From Thinopyrum elongatum (taxonomy: Eukaryota > Streptophyta > Magnoliopsida > Poales > Poaceae): a stretch of 64,000 nt of DNA. How positions within the stretch are numbered: the first letter of the stretch is position 1; each line of letters opens with the position of its first letter. The stretch is from positions 545,927,368 to 545,991,367 of the forward strand of contig CM022303.1 of the NCBI GenBank assembly GCA_011799875.1, given 5' to 3'. Below, piece after piece: positions 34,601 to 45,864 of the stretch. Position numbers and translations under genes: made by a program. The notes beneath the pieces were generated by a model. It made no database searches. It saw nothing but the letters and a program-made list of their open reading frames with translations, and was not told the DNA's origin.

Positions 34601-35017
34601 TAGCCTTGAACAAACTGAGAAGAGAGCTTTGCAGAGTGAAAATGTTTGGTAACTAGATAATAGAGCAGTATATATACCACTATGTAGTTTAATAACTTTC
34701 AATATTGTCCATTGGATAAAGCCGATCCAACGGTTGTGAGGTAGCAAATCCGAGTAATGTTGGTCGTTGGATATTCTTTTCACTACACCGGATTCTGCCA
34801 TGTGTAATGTCTAGAAGATCCCATGCATTGTCATAAGCACAACACATAATATGCACAAACCCCAACACAGAGAGACTTCTTATTTGTTCTAGACTCATCC
34901 ATACTTTAGTTATTTTTTTATGTACTCAAAGAATTGTCGTTCTTTTTAATAATTTTATTATTGACGATCAAGTGCTCGGTGATTTAAATAAAATGATTAG
35001 GCTATGTCGGTACCTAG
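34601..35017. other. No gene recognised
   Basis: AT-rich spacer between two LINE relics. No repeat units or coding motifs seen. Confidence 0.4.
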
Positions 35018-35700
35018 TTTTTTTTTTGGCCAGGAACTGAAGGGCTTTATTCAATCAAAGGGGCTCCAGCACTGTCAGCCCGCGGGGGGGGGGGGGGGGG
35101 GGGGGGGAGGGGGTTGTTTGCACATAGGTGGGCCAAGACATTGGCATGTCTCTTTACATGATGAATAACAAAGGAATTAAAACTAGACGCTACCCCTTCA
35201 ATATCTAGTAACACTGATGCTATCAGCGAGCGTGAAGAATGATGCGAGTTCCAAAGAGTGACGACCTCCAAATTGTCATTCTCCATCTTCACCCAGATAT
35301 GTGGCGGACGATCTTGCAACGCCCCCCTACTCCACCCAGCCTAACATCCATGGAAATCCCTGCATCGGTATTGATCATTCTTAATGCAATCAGCGTAAGG
35401 GGGTCCGTCCATGACCTGGCAGAATCCTCGCCTGATCTCGAGGTAGTTCCAGCAGCGACAAAGCCTCTCTGGTCTTCTTCATCGAGTGCACCGGATCCAA
35501 ACTTGCTCTATCATGAGTTACGTTGTTCCTGGGCATCCAGATCGCCCACATCACCGCGATAATTTTTGCTTGATCTGCGTCATCAAATCTTGGGTCACAT
35601 AGAATGTCCCTAGACCAAACGGTAGCTTGGGTTGGGACTCGGGTATGCACTGCTACACTGGTACATACGGCGTAACACTGTAGCATGTCAAGCGGCCGCC
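35018..35700 (-). pseudogene. 5'-truncated LINE 3' end: RNase H-like domain and poly(A) tail
   Basis: An 11-base T run at 35018-35028 is a minus-strand poly(A) tail, 18 bases after an AATAAA signal (35046-35051). Two minus-strand frames upstream match the end of plant LINE ORF2: 35686-35390 (IIAVMWAIWMPRNNVTHD, the segment leading into RNase H) and 35319-35047 (TLWNSHHSSRSLIA...FVIHHVKRHANVLAHLCA, the last RNase H helix with its HVxRxAN motif). They are in different frames. A G run at 35084-35107 lies just before the stop and would read as polyproline. Truncation at the 5' side is usual for LINE insertions; I could not identify the target duplication. Confidence 0.75.
35084..35113. repeat. 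24-base poly(G) run plus G5
   Basis: 24 consecutive G, one A, then five G. The flanking sequence is LINE-derived. Such runs mutate by slippage and are often mis-sized in assemblies. Confidence 0.9.
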
Positions 35701-36800
35701 GCCGTAGATGCCTGTCGGTCCGCTAACGTCTGCATGATGAGAACGAGAGCAAGTACCATAATCGCACTGCTCCGGATGTTAAGTACTGCAATGAACAGTG
35801 CCATGCATGGCCGCAAGATCATGTATGCACTCCAATGAATGAATGGATCAGTCGATGCATGCATGGGCTTATCTAGCCGCAGGCACGTACGGACAATACG
35901 TTGGATCGATCCAGTGTTTGGCTACCTGCATTTGCAGGCGAGGCGCATACGCCGGGGCGTCAGGCTGCTCATGCCCCTGCTTTCCTGTGTGCTGTGATGT
36001 AATTTACCACCATCTGGATCTATCGATGAGTGCTACAGTCGCCTGCAACGCCTAGCTTATTAGCTTAGGCTACATGCATGCACGTATGGTCCAGCTCCTC
36101 CATCCTACAGACAGCGCGCGTACGTACGTGACCTAACGCAAACGCCAGACCCAATTTCCGTGTCAGAACGTGGACAACACAGTATGCCCATGACTTTGGT
36201 GGCTGGCCATCGATTGTCTTATACATATCTGCGGCCTTGCTTTTCGATCGTATGGTCAGTTTCATCTTAGGTAAACAATTTTATTCGGCTTTGCGACGAC
36301 TTCTTATTTAATCGGCGTATTATGGTACTAGTGCAATGCAAGTCCAGCACTTACCGTTTTCACCTAAATTATGCCGGATTTTGAGTTCAGTCGCTGACCT
36401 AATTATGACGCTAGCCTGTCGTCTATGTGATGATGACACCACAGTACAAATAATTAACTACTCTTCCCGTTTGATTTGATCTGATTAGCATCTTGTGATG
36501 CTCCTTTCGTTTTGTCGGCTTGTCCCTTTCTCTTTTGAGCGCAAATTACGGTCGCTTTGATGTTTGGCACTACGTACATTCTGGATTCTTCTGTGACTGT
36601 ATGCCAATGTCCACGCTTAGCTTCAAGAGCAAAAAACAAGGGAAGTCTCCTCATGATCAGTTCCATTTATGAGCATCCAGAGAGAACACATTGTTCTGGA
36701 ATGAATGAAATGATCTTTCTCAGAAATACTTAAATAATCAAGCACTCTAGTGTTAGTTAACTGTTGAACCTTAGCTACGCAAGTGCAAGAGGCATCCATC
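35701..36800. other. Mixed-composition DNA, no gene recognised
   Basis: Contains many palindromic CATGCATG, GTACGTAC and TGCATGCA stretches (35840-36140), but no ORF with recognisable motifs on either strand. The low repeat content suggests older or low-copy DNA. Confidence 0.4.
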
Positions 36801-36805
36801 GGCCT

Positions 36806-36815
36806 CTATATATAG
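36806..36815 (+). promoter_or_regulatory. Possible TATA box
   Basis: CTATATATAG lies 219 bases before the ATG of the short ORF at 37034. Several out-of-frame ATGs lie between. Only position and sequence support it. Confidence 0.3.
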
Positions 36816-37033
36816 CTACCTAGGCTTTGAGAGAGAACCATCAAAAGATTGTAATGGATCATCAATTGAGACACTAAACCTTCCGAATCAAACCATCTGT
36901 CTCCTAACCAACTGCATGCTAGTAGAAGTGTAGAATCTAGTTACTGTTTTAACATTCCATTCATAGCACCTCTCACAACAGCGATATAGTACTTATCCTT
37001 GGTTTGCTGCTAATTCAATCGAGAGCTCGATAG

Positions 37034-37153
37034 ATGAAGCTGACGTCTTGTAAATGCTTGGTGATGCTTTGTTCAATCACCTTCATATGGACTTGTCAAA
37101 TTCCTAACCGCGCAACCCGGATGACGTGGGAAGAAGATCATCTAGGGATGTAA
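37034..37153 (+). CDS. Short signal-peptide-like ORF cut by a MITE
   Basis: 39 codons starting MKLTSCKCLVMLCSITFIWT, followed by Cys-Gln and a polar stretch. A basic start, a hydrophobic core of about 12 residues and small/polar residues after it resemble an N-terminal signal peptide. The stop at 37151-37153 lies inside the 156-bp MITE beginning at 37143. Without the MITE and one copy of its 8-bp duplication the frame would stay open for about 30 more codons, to a TGA near 37411. A TATA-like box lies at 36806. No homology is recognised, so chance is quite possible; a small secreted-peptide gene is the alternative. Confidence 0.25.
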   Translation: MKLTSCKCLVMLCSITFIWTCQIPNRATRMTWEEDHLGM

Positions 37154-37298
37154 ATGGCATATAAACAGCCCGGAAGTCCCGTTTAGTTAGCTTTAGGTAG
37201 CTCGAAAGTTCATTTTCTCCGGGGAAAAAACTCCATTAAACTGTTAGACCATAAGTGGGCTTAATTGAGATTAAACGGGACCCGATTTACATCCCTAC
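37143..37298. mobile_element. hAT-type MITE, 156 bp
   Basis: Inverted ends TAGGGATGTAAAT and ATTTACATCCCTA are flanked by the 8-bp direct repeat AGATCATC (37135-37142 and 37299-37306). An 8-bp duplication and a TAGGG-type terminus point to the hAT superfamily. There is no coding capacity. Confidence 0.85.
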
Positions 37299-37306
37299 AG
37301 ATCATC

Positions 37307-37750
37307 ACAGGATGCCCATATGGGGATGCAAGCTACGAAAAGTGCAAATGGAGGCCGGGCTCCATGGAGCCCAGTACTCAAATATCCATATTATACATTG
37401 CAAAATAATATGAAGAAAATTGTGTATACACATTGTGTGACTTTTTATAGTAATATGTTTTCACACATGGCGTACAAAAAAAGACAAATACATACATGAA
37501 AATGGGCCGATTTTTTGTGTTGTTTGGCTGGATTTTTTTTGGAGCTTACAAACCACAATATTTTTGAACGAGAATTTATAGATCCTTAGTGAACATATAT
37601 AAGTTTTCACATAATTTTTTTTAAATAACTTGGAATATCTTTTTCAAGTTTTTTTTTAAATCAAGAGCTCTATGAAGCAGCTCGTCTCCCAGAACTTCGC
37701 ACTCTGCAAACTACTTCTACTGCTAGCACAGAACACCCTGATGGCATCAA
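37307..37750. other. AT-rich sequence, no gene recognised
   Basis: Contains GGCTCCATGGAGCC at about 37358, an exact 14-bp palindrome, and AT-rich stretches with TTTTT runs. Probably a degraded transposon. Confidence 0.35.
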
Positions 37751-37754
37751 ACAT

Positions 37755-38170
37755 AGTAACGGGTATCTTTGATTTGTAGGATTTCAAAACACAAAAATAA
37801 AAAAAATGTAGAAACAGGACAGGATTGCATATGCAAAACAGGGTCTTGTGAAAACACCAGAATTTACAGAGTTAGATGTTTGATTCATAAACATAGAAAA
37901 AACACTGGAATCTTCAAAAGTACAGTCCAATGAAGATGCAAACATATGCAAATGTTGGATTAAGTTAATACTATACTAGTTATGACCTTTATCTTGGTCC
38001 TTGTGCATAAGAAAGTAAAAAAGAGGAGTGGATTGTAAAATTCTTTTGTTTCCCCCATGGACTCAAACCAAAGAAATAATTCCTATGTTTTTATTATGGT
38101 TCATTCCTTTGAATCTAATGCATGAATAATGTAACCATAGGAAATTCCCATTTCTATTCCTATGAATTAA
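37755..38170. mobile_element. Possible degraded MITE with related inverted ends
   Basis: CTTTGATTTGTAGGA near 37767 and the inverted TCCTATGAATTAAAG near 38158 match at 12 of 15 positions when paired. The inner sequences (CCTATGTTTTTATTATGG..., CCATAGGAAATTCCC) also look partly inverted. No clear target duplication was found. Confidence 0.3.
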
Positions 38171-38179
38171 AGGAGAGAT

Positions 38180-39030
38180 TGGTTTTATTGATCCAGCGAA
38201 GGATGTGGGGGATGCCCCTTTACATTCCTATTGCCATATAGTATCGTACATCTATATATTGTCGCTGTTCCAAAATAAATGACATTGTCCTATAGAATGC
38301 AATCAAATTTCACTAATTTCGTTTATCCATATATAAAGAGAAAACTGAGGTTGCACAAATTACAAAAGTAAATCTGTTAAGATATTAAGCTCCCTAGATT
38401 TGGAACATCCTAGTGCGTCAAGGGTTGCGGGGTCGCAATGGTCCCGCGGGTGTGTGTCGCTGAGTGAGAGTAAGCCACATCTAGTCATAATGGGCCAGCC
38501 GGTTTCCCCATTTTTGAGAAGCTATGGCCTAGTTTTTTGCCTTTTTTAATTCTGTTTTTGCTACTATTCTAAATCATTTTCTTTTGGGTTTTCCCTTGTT
38601 TTTTTCCTGTTTGTTTTTGTTTTTTTATCTTTTCTTCTCTTTTTTTTCCACATTTTAATTCATATATATTTAATAAAATTCATGAACATTTAATAAAAAC
38701 TTAAATATTTATAAAATCAATGAACATTTTTTTATTTCATGAACATGACTTTTAAAAAAATTGAACATTTTTCAAATTTGCAAACATTCTTTGAAATCTA
38801 GAATTATTTTTTATTCCTGAACATTTTTAAAAAAATCATGGTTTTTTAATTTGTAGCATTTTATAAAATCCAAGGTTTAAAAAATATATATGAAATTATT
38901 TTTATTTAACAAAATTTCTTAAATAAAAATTAAAAACCTTTTTTCTAAGTTAGCAGTGGAGTGTGCCAGAAAAAAAAAACTTAAGCGAGTGAGGAGAGCT
39001 GAGCAACCGAGACTTTCATTGCCTAGCCCA
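38180..39030. other. AT-rich low-complexity DNA, no gene
   Basis: From about 38600 to 38940 the sequence is mostly T- and A-runs with recurring TGAACATTT. A similar TGAACATTTTTTCAAAA texture appears at 41220-41640, suggesting related transposon DNA at both places. Confidence 0.4.
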
Positions 39031-40109
39031 TGTGACTGTTATAACTGCAATTCCACAGTTTCAGCATGGAATAAGTGCTTCCAAAGGGCTCACATAACCA
39101 CTACTGGCTGACACCGATGCCGAAACTTGTAATGACACCACAACCATGCATCGAGAAACTTCACTCTCCTCTCAAGGCAAGTACAGTCTGCAACAGCAGC
39201 CAAACACAATTTACAGTTAGAAATACACTGCTAGAACATAACTAAAACCCAAGACAACATAGGTAAAAACCAAAATAAAACAACTGACAACAATAACCTG
39301 CTAGAGAAAAAAGAGGTAACCCCGCGTGTGAAAAACGGCACGGTGAAGCGTGCATTAGCCTCGAGTATTGAGTAAGCCCAATCGAAAACCCTCCGTCCCT
39401 CTACATGTGCATCACCGTTGCATATACTAGATGATACCACACACGTTGTTGTTGTTGTTGTAATATTTTGTGATATATTTTAATGTGATTCGTTATATGA
39501 AACATGAATATTCGAAGTAATAACATAAAAATTTATAACCAAAAAATATATATAATTTAATATGTTTGATTACTATATTTGTAAAAATATTTATTATATT
39601 ATAATAGAATGAAAATTCTCATATATGCTTGCATGTTGAGATGGTCATTTTTTCATGCATGTTTCATGATGAAGTGGCATGCTTCCATGTTGAGAGACAT
39701 ATGATAATGGAGGTGGGCCCTTTCTCATGCATGTTGTGTGATGATGTGGCATGCTTGTATGTTGAGAGAAATAGTTAGTGGGGCTAGATATTTAGATATA
39801 GAAGATTCTAAACCTTTTTATGAAATCGCTAATTAAGGAGTACCCCTTGCAAAGGTCAGTCCCACCTTTTTCAAGTTGCAACAAGTAGTGCGCCACTTGT
39901 CGCAACGTGGGAGTTTTCACTTTTTTCTAGATTTGTTTATTCGGAATGTTTTATCTTTTAAACCATGTGTCTAAATCGCGAACCGTTTTCACCGTTGGAT
40001 TCTCGCGTTGATATCTTTGAAACTAGCTCTCATGTTAATAGGATTGATGAACTTTTTTCTCACAAAAAAATAGAAAAATCAGACCCAAAAAAAAACCAAG
40101 CCGGAAGCA
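39031..40109. other. No gene recognised; short GTT microsatellite
   Basis: A (GTT)5 run lies near 39446. Two similar stretches reading CATGCATGTT...GATG(A)-GTGGCATGCTT...ATGTTGAGAG occur near 39653 and 39734, about 80 bp apart. Otherwise featureless. Confidence 0.4.
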
Positions 40110-40600
40110 CAATTTTTTCCACTTTTTTTTTCTTTTCCGAGAGGCACAACCGTGCTTCTCGCTGAAGAAAATCCGTGCCTCCACGAAAAGAAAATATGTG
40201 CTTCTCGTGAATGAAAGAAAATGTGTTTTTTCGTTTCTGAGAGGCACACTATGCCTTTGGCGGAAGCAAAACGGTGCCTCCACGAGAACCAAATATGTGG
40301 CGCTTGCGAAAGAAAAAAGCATGTTTTTTTCCAAGAGGCACAGTTGTATCTATCATGAAGCAAACCTGTGTCTACACGAGAAGCAAATATGTGCCTCTCA
40401 CGACAGAAAAAAAATGTTTTTTCCTTTTCCGAGATGCACCTTGCCTCCCCGTCGTTTTTCCATTTGTGCCTCAACGAGAAGCAAATCGATGCGTCTCACA
40501 GAAGAAAAAAATGCGTTTCTTTTTATTTTCTGAGGCGGAAGCAAACTTGTGCTTCCACGAGAAGCAAATATTTGCCACTCGCGGAAGAAAAAAAATGTGT
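40110..40600. repeat. ~97-bp minisatellite, about five diverged units
   Basis: The block GAGAGGCAC starts at about 40141, 40241, 40335, 40431 (as GAGATGCAC) and 40532 (as GAGGCGGAAG). Each unit continues with GTGCCTC-CACGAGAAGCAAATATGTGCCTCTCGCGAAAGAAAAAA-like sequence. Units contain GTGC(T/C)TC and GAGGCAC inverted modules. Overlapping frames on both strands are artefacts of the repeat. From memory such arrays occur near the ends of Triticeae Mutator-type elements, but I see no clear long terminal inverted repeat. Confidence 0.7.
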
Positions 40601-43050
40601 ATTTGCAAAAAAGAAATCAAAAAATTATATTTAGTCAAAAATCTATGGTAGACTAGGCAAAAAACCCAAACCCCAAAAAATAATCCAAAACGCGTACAAA
40701 AAATAAAAAAATTCCGAGAAAACGCATAAAACGTGATACATGACGACGGCTGAGAGTGTGCCAAGTGTCGCAGTCCCAGTCCACTCAAAGTGACACTTGA
40801 GGGGCTGCTAATCCGGCCGACCCGCGAAGCATTGTACAAGTACGTGATGGTCTGGGGATTGAGTCCTTCGGCCTCCTATTGTTTTTGGGCTGAGCTCGCT
40901 CTTTATATGTTTTTGTAGGCAGCTCTTTATATGTGGGCCTTTGTTTTATCCTTCTACCTCCTATTATTATTTTTCTGCAAATGCTATTTGGCGTCTTCAG
41001 CGCCATTTATAGTACTTCCACGCATATTGGAGCATACCTCCTTCCATATTGGGCTCAGCCCATTTAGTTTTTTTTCTCGTTCGCAGAACTCGCGCTACTT
41101 TTCCTAGTTGAGCGATCCATGTTGGTTTTCATCTCACTGGTTTTCGCCTAGATTTTTACAAGACGAATTTTGTACAGTACGTTTGTTTTTCCTTCACTTT
41201 CTCTTTAGCTTTTATTTTTCTTTTGAATTTAATAAACTTCGTGAAAAAATTTCAAAATGTATGAACATTTTTTCAAAATCAATTAAAACTTTTCCAAAAT
41301 CGATTAACTCTTTTCCAATTTGTATACTCAAAATTGATCGACTTTTTAAAAAAAATCGGGAAGATTTTCAAATTTTGATGATTTTTTAAAAAATAGATTA
41401 ACTTTTCCAAATTTATGATTTTTTAAAACAAATAAACTTTAAAAAATATTAAAATTTTCTCAGATTTTGATGAAAATTTTCCAAAATTGATAATTTTTTT
41501 CTAAAATTCATTAATTGTTTTTAAAAATTTCATAAACATTTTTTCAAAATCGATGAACTTTTTTCAAATCCTTGAATCTTTTTGTCCAAAATTCATGAAC
41601 TTTTTCCTCAAAAAAATAATTTTTTGTCTACTTTTCTTTTTTTTGTTGCAACTTTTTTGAATTTTTTCTATAAATCAATGGTGGATCACTCTACTCTCGA
41701 AACGGGAAGAACCAAGTGCGCCTGGCGAATCGATCTGTCGCGCGCCTGATGGGCTGACCCATTTACGCATGGGCATGGGAGCCAGATCCCTTAACCGGCG
41801 TAGAGGGCGCCAGTTAGGAGGACTCTTATTTTTCGGTTAGCTCTCTCTTTATATGTGGGCCTTTGTTGTTCTTTGCTCTCTCTGTGGGCCTGTTGGTAAT
41901 GAAAGGAAATGGAAAGAGACGAATTGTAGTGACTGTTAGAACGGGAACAACTATGTGTAGTTTTTGTGACCAGTTTGTCGTATTTTTCAAAAAAAATAAA
42001 TTCATTTCTTTTTTTTGGACAATAAAATACTATAATTTTAAAAACCGGGTTTTCCAACCCATCCAAAACAAAACAGTTTTTCCAACCCATCCAAAATAGA
42101 AGATGTCTATAAAGAAAACCTTGGCATGAAGTAACTATTCACTGGAGAAAAGAAAAAGGATAAAAAGAAGGTCTGGTCACTGGTGAGATTTGGGTCAGGT
42201 CACTAGCCACAACCAAGCTATGAGGCACCAAGCGCATGTTGCCATGCGACTGGGTGAAAAACCTTGGAGGCTAGCCGGTTAGAGCACTGTGGCGGCGGCC
42301 GCGACGGCAGGTAAGCGGACAATAGTAGGCGGCATGCATCAAGCAAGTGAACCACGACAATTCAATAGCGGAAAACTTTGGTCGGTCCCACCTTTAAAAA
42401 TCGACCTCCATCACTGGCCCTCGGTGTTGCCTATAACCCAAACCTTTTTATAGTAGCATTATTGCAACCTTGAAAAACCTAATCAATTAATAGTTTTTTG
42501 TTTTCTGTGATTGGTCAAATCAATTAATTGTGATAGATCATATTAAGAACCTAAGGGCTCTGCCAATGCATCGTCTCTTAGCACGTTGTCATAGGAGGTA
42601 TAAAAACTTCCCAATGCATCCCTTAGGAGGTATAAACACTTAAGAGACAATTACCACAATGCATTCTTTCTTAGGAGTTGTACCTAAATTTAATGATTTG
42701 AGCCTTATGCATACATTTCTCTGTGAGCCACTTCAGCCTCTTGGCACCTATCTCTATCTGCTCCTCGTATTGTACACCTGCATGAAAGAATAAACATTTT
42801 TCTTGTCAGTGACTATATCATATTGACATAAAAATACGGGTCGAAAGTAAATTTGTTGTAGCGCCCACGATGATAAGTGCGCAAATAGACTACCAATACA
42901 TGCTCCGTAGCCAAGACAAAAAATTACGTGACATGCTAGGAGGTGGACATTGGACAATCATTGTGTGTAAACAATGCGCCAAACCACTCACACGCCATTA
43001 AATGGAAAACCTTAACTTCTGAATATGTATGAGTTAAAACCACAAGTAAG
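40601..43050. other. AT-rich degraded transposon DNA with a dispersed direct repeat, no gene
   Basis: CTCTTTATATGTGGGCCTTTGTT occurs near 40923 and 41846, and a shorter CTCTTTATATGT at 40900. GGCGCC-like blocks near 40990 and 41808 and the AT-rich stretch between suggest a non-coding Mutator-like or other DNA element. From 42100 to 43050 there is mixed-composition sequence with no recognisable gene. Confidence 0.4.
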
Positions 43051-43362
43051 GCTCGGGTGGGGGGGGGGGGGGGGGGGGGATGGTGCTCGAGCGAACCCAT
43101 CCACCCGCACCCTGCCTCATCTCCCTCATTCTCTCCCACCACCGCCGGTGGAAGCTTGCGAGCAAAGCTCGTCTAGTAGACGACGGTGGCGGTCTCACTC
43201 CCTTCTTTTGGAGGGAGGCCTTCGAGTAGAGTGTGTCCTTGTCCCTACGCAGGGGGGCGGGGGGGGGGGGGGGGTCTCGAGGGAACCCTAGCCACCGCCA
43301 CCCTGCCTCATCTCCCTCATTCTCTACCCACCACCGTCTTGGAAGCTTGCGAGCAAAGCTCG
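43051..43362. repeat. Diverged duplicate segments, each starting with a long poly(G) run
   Basis: G21 at 43059-43079 and G6-C-G16 at 43252-43274 are each followed by a CTCGAG(C/G)GAACCC segment. About 95 bp of shared sequence follows: CACCCTGCCTCATCTCCCTCATTCTCTNCCCACCACCG, then GGAAGCTTGCGAGCAAAGCTCGT. The copies start about 195 bp apart. The second ends at the LTR fragment start, 43363. Confidence 0.75.
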
Positions 43363-43935
43363 TGTGACACCCCCAGACCCTAATAGAATTTTATGCTAAC
43401 CAACCTGCCATGTCATCATGGTCATCATAATTAAGTTGTATTTAGAAAATAATGCCACTCTCAAATTGGTTCAAATTCAAATTTAAAATATAAAGTCCAG
43501 AAATTATTTCACCAAACACTAGAATTAAAATGTTTGTATTAATGTTAATAATCCCCTGAGCAAATGTCTTGTTGAACCCACATTTTTTAAACTCCAAAAA
43601 TTCCCTTATCTATTTTTGAAATTGACCATCACCACTTAAGTGGACCAATTAAATTCAAACCTAATTTTAAACATTTCAAAATGGCATGAAACTTTGTGAG
43701 CTACTTCAAAATATTACATAGTAATTATGTGGCAATTTTCATTTAGAACTACATTCATTTGGTCATTGTGATAAATAGAAAGCAGTAGCTATCTTTTTAC
43801 AGAAAAGTGAAACTGAAATTGTACTATGCACTTTTGGCCCACTATGAACAGGAGCTGGCCAGCCCAGCCCACCATCTTCCTTCTCCTTCCTCGCTACAGA
43901 AGGCAGGGGAGGCGTGGCGTGCATCCGGCCGCCAT
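43363..43935 (+). repeat. LTR fragment of a TGTGACACCCC-type gypsy element
   Basis: TGTGACACCCCCAGACCC is a typical start of this LTR class, and the following AT-rich stretch then GGCCCACTATGAACAGGAGC resembles the equivalent part of the solo LTR at 24834 (CTACTGTGCATTTAGGCC). It is cut at 43935 by the CACTA terminus. The rest of the LTR should lie beyond the CACTA element, outside the window. Confidence 0.6.
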
Positions 43936-44450
43936 CACTACTGCAGGATAGTCCAAACGCGACACTACAATCAGAGACCTTTCGACGAAACTGTGTGTGA
44001 TGCATTAATCGCAAATGGTGGTGTAAGAAAACTGTCAAAAATGATATGAACTGTTTGCGATGGCGCAGACATCAAACACGATTCAGATCAGAGTTGCGTG
44101 TGCGGTATGTGGCATATTGTTGGTCCATACGAACATTTTTGTGATGAGCATAACAACAGAAACGGTTAGCCAGATGAGGGTGTGTGCGATATAAGACATA
44201 CAATTCACTCGGATGAACTGTTTGTAATTAATGGAAGACAACAGAAATGGTTAGCCAGATCAAGGTGTGTGCGATAAAAGGCATACCGTTCACTCTGATG
44301 AACTATTTGCGATGAGCCAAGACAACAGAAACGGTTCAAAAGAACAAGATGTGTGTGATACGCGACAAATAGGTCCGTAATCAGAAATGTGTGCGAAGAC
44401 CGATAATAACACAGACGATTGCTGCTAATAAGGCATGTGTGTTGAGGGCA
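43936..44450. repeat. CACTA terminus and ~84-bp subterminal repeats
   Basis: After the terminus, GTGTGTGATG / GTTTGCGATG motifs recur. A unit beginning GGTTAGCCAGAT(G/C)A(G/A)GGTGTGTGCGAT starts at 44164 and 44249, and a diverged one (GGTTCAAAAGAAC) at 44333. The trinucleotide before the terminus is CAT (43933-43935), one half of a possible 3-bp duplication. Confidence 0.8.
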
Positions 44451-44662
44451 AACGCTTGCTGGTATACAATTTGTCAGCGATTGATGAATTCATCACCGGC
44501 GGGTTCCCTAGTCTACTCCGTCTGCGATGTGACTTGCTCTGTCTACAGAAGAACAACATATATAACCAAAATAAACATCCAATTACATAAGTGACTATAC
44601 AAATCATTCACACACACCTCAATAAATAATTACATGCATTCTAAACTAGGAGAAACGATCAC

Positions 44663-45385
44663 CTAATCATCTACTTCTTGTGACGCTGCCGCCACTGCTC
44701 TGTGGCTCGATCCCTCGTCTGGGGCAGGACGAAGGCACTTCCTGGTGTCAACGATCCGTCTATACATCTCATAGCTTGTGTACGCGTCCATGGCCGCGTA
44801 CTTGACGTGTTCTTCATCCAGTCTCTGCTCCCAGGCATTGTGTCAGGCGATCCTGTCCTTCTTGCACTCATCCTTCATCTTCATGTAGTAGGGGTCGATG
44901 ACGGCCGAGGCAAGGTCAACCAGGGAGTTCTGATTGTTCTTGGTGCTGCCCCTGACCTTGTAGTGGTCACGGATGTTGACAAGATTCCAGCAGGGCAAGC
45001 CTGAAATCTCGAGCGCTTTTAGATCGTTGGTGGTGTACACCGTAGCGAAACTGTAGTCGAGGTTGTTGATAAACCTAGCGAAACGCTCGCAAGGCCTTGT
45101 GGCCAGGTGGTAGTGGTAGACGAGGACGTCATGGCGCACGCACAACTGGGCGACGACAATCTTCTGATCATGCCCGCCACGACCGACGGTGAACTCGAGG
45201 TCGAAGCCGACCACTTGGTACTTGTCCTCAGCAAGCAACCGCTCCATAGTTTGGATGGAGCTCTCCACCGAGACCGGCTCATTCGTGTACACCACCGAGA
45301 GGTCCTTCCCCCTCACGTGGGTGTCCACTACGTGATGCGTGGTGAACTGCCCCCCGTTGTCGTCGTCGGCCACTGGGAGCGCCAT
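44663..45385 (-). pseudogene. DEDDy 3'-5' exonuclease-like gene (WRN/DnaQ fold) with one nonsense codon
   Basis: A minus-strand frame of 240 codons from ATG 45385 to TAG 44663-44665 is broken only by TGA at 44843-44845 (codon 181). Exo I is VGFDLEFT with D62 and E64, Exo II is TTNDLKAL with D121, and Exo III is HVKYAAMDAY with Y196 and D200, after the stop. These are the four acidic residues and Tyr of DEDDy exonucleases, which remove nucleotides from 3' ends. The SLVDLASAVID stretch before Exo III is typical of plant WRN-exonuclease-like proteins. It has no helicase domain, as in plant exonuclease-only paralogues. It sits just inside the CACTA terminus with no transposase near, so capture by the transposon is likely. 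All catalytic residues survive, so decay is slight. Confidence 0.82.
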
Positions 45386-45864
45386 TGGAACCGCTGGATA
45401 TCCTCTCTGTATGTGTCGTCGTGGGTGTGCTTATTGTGTCGTGTGGCGCGAGAGATGAATGTAAATGGCCGCGGGAATAAATGGGGGCTGGGCGGCCTGG
45501 ATTCTCGGCACGTCCGCATGGCAGTTTTTGCAGCGGGTAACTGCATTGTGGCTCCGCGCCCGGCGCAACCGCATGTATAATGGCAGCACGAATGTACGTG
45601 ATCGTGCGCCGGCCCCAACAACGGGTAGCGTGCGTGGAGGGATACGGGCAGAGCGCCCGGAGGGACGCGAGAGCAGAGCGCGCCGCGGCCGCCTCAACCG
45701 CGAGCAACCACACGCATAGAGTAGTTTAACGCGTAGGGAATGATCGTCTACAAGTCGGCCGGCAGTTGCAAGCCGGCGACATGATGTGAAACTACGTCGC
45801 ATTCCACATCACAAGGTGGTCTAATAATCGTTCGCGACGCTACGTAGAGAGCAGCCGTGTGCTA
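45386..45864 (-). other. GC-rich upstream region of the exonuclease-like gene
   Basis: Minus-strand 5' flank with ATTATACAT near 45573-45581, about 190 bp before the ATG, as a weak TATA candidate. The frames on both strands over 45279-45802 are GC-driven and lack motifs. Confidence 0.35.

Noticed and set aside
38250..38420. Possible Stowaway MITE with GTTCCAAAATAAATGAC and inverted GTTCCAAATCTAGGGAG-like ends
   Set aside because: The outer CTCCCTCCG terminus and TA duplication are not recognisable, so the match is too weak to annotate.
40035..40651. Frames of 66-131 codons on both strands
   Set aside because: They arise from the ~97-bp minisatellite and show its period.
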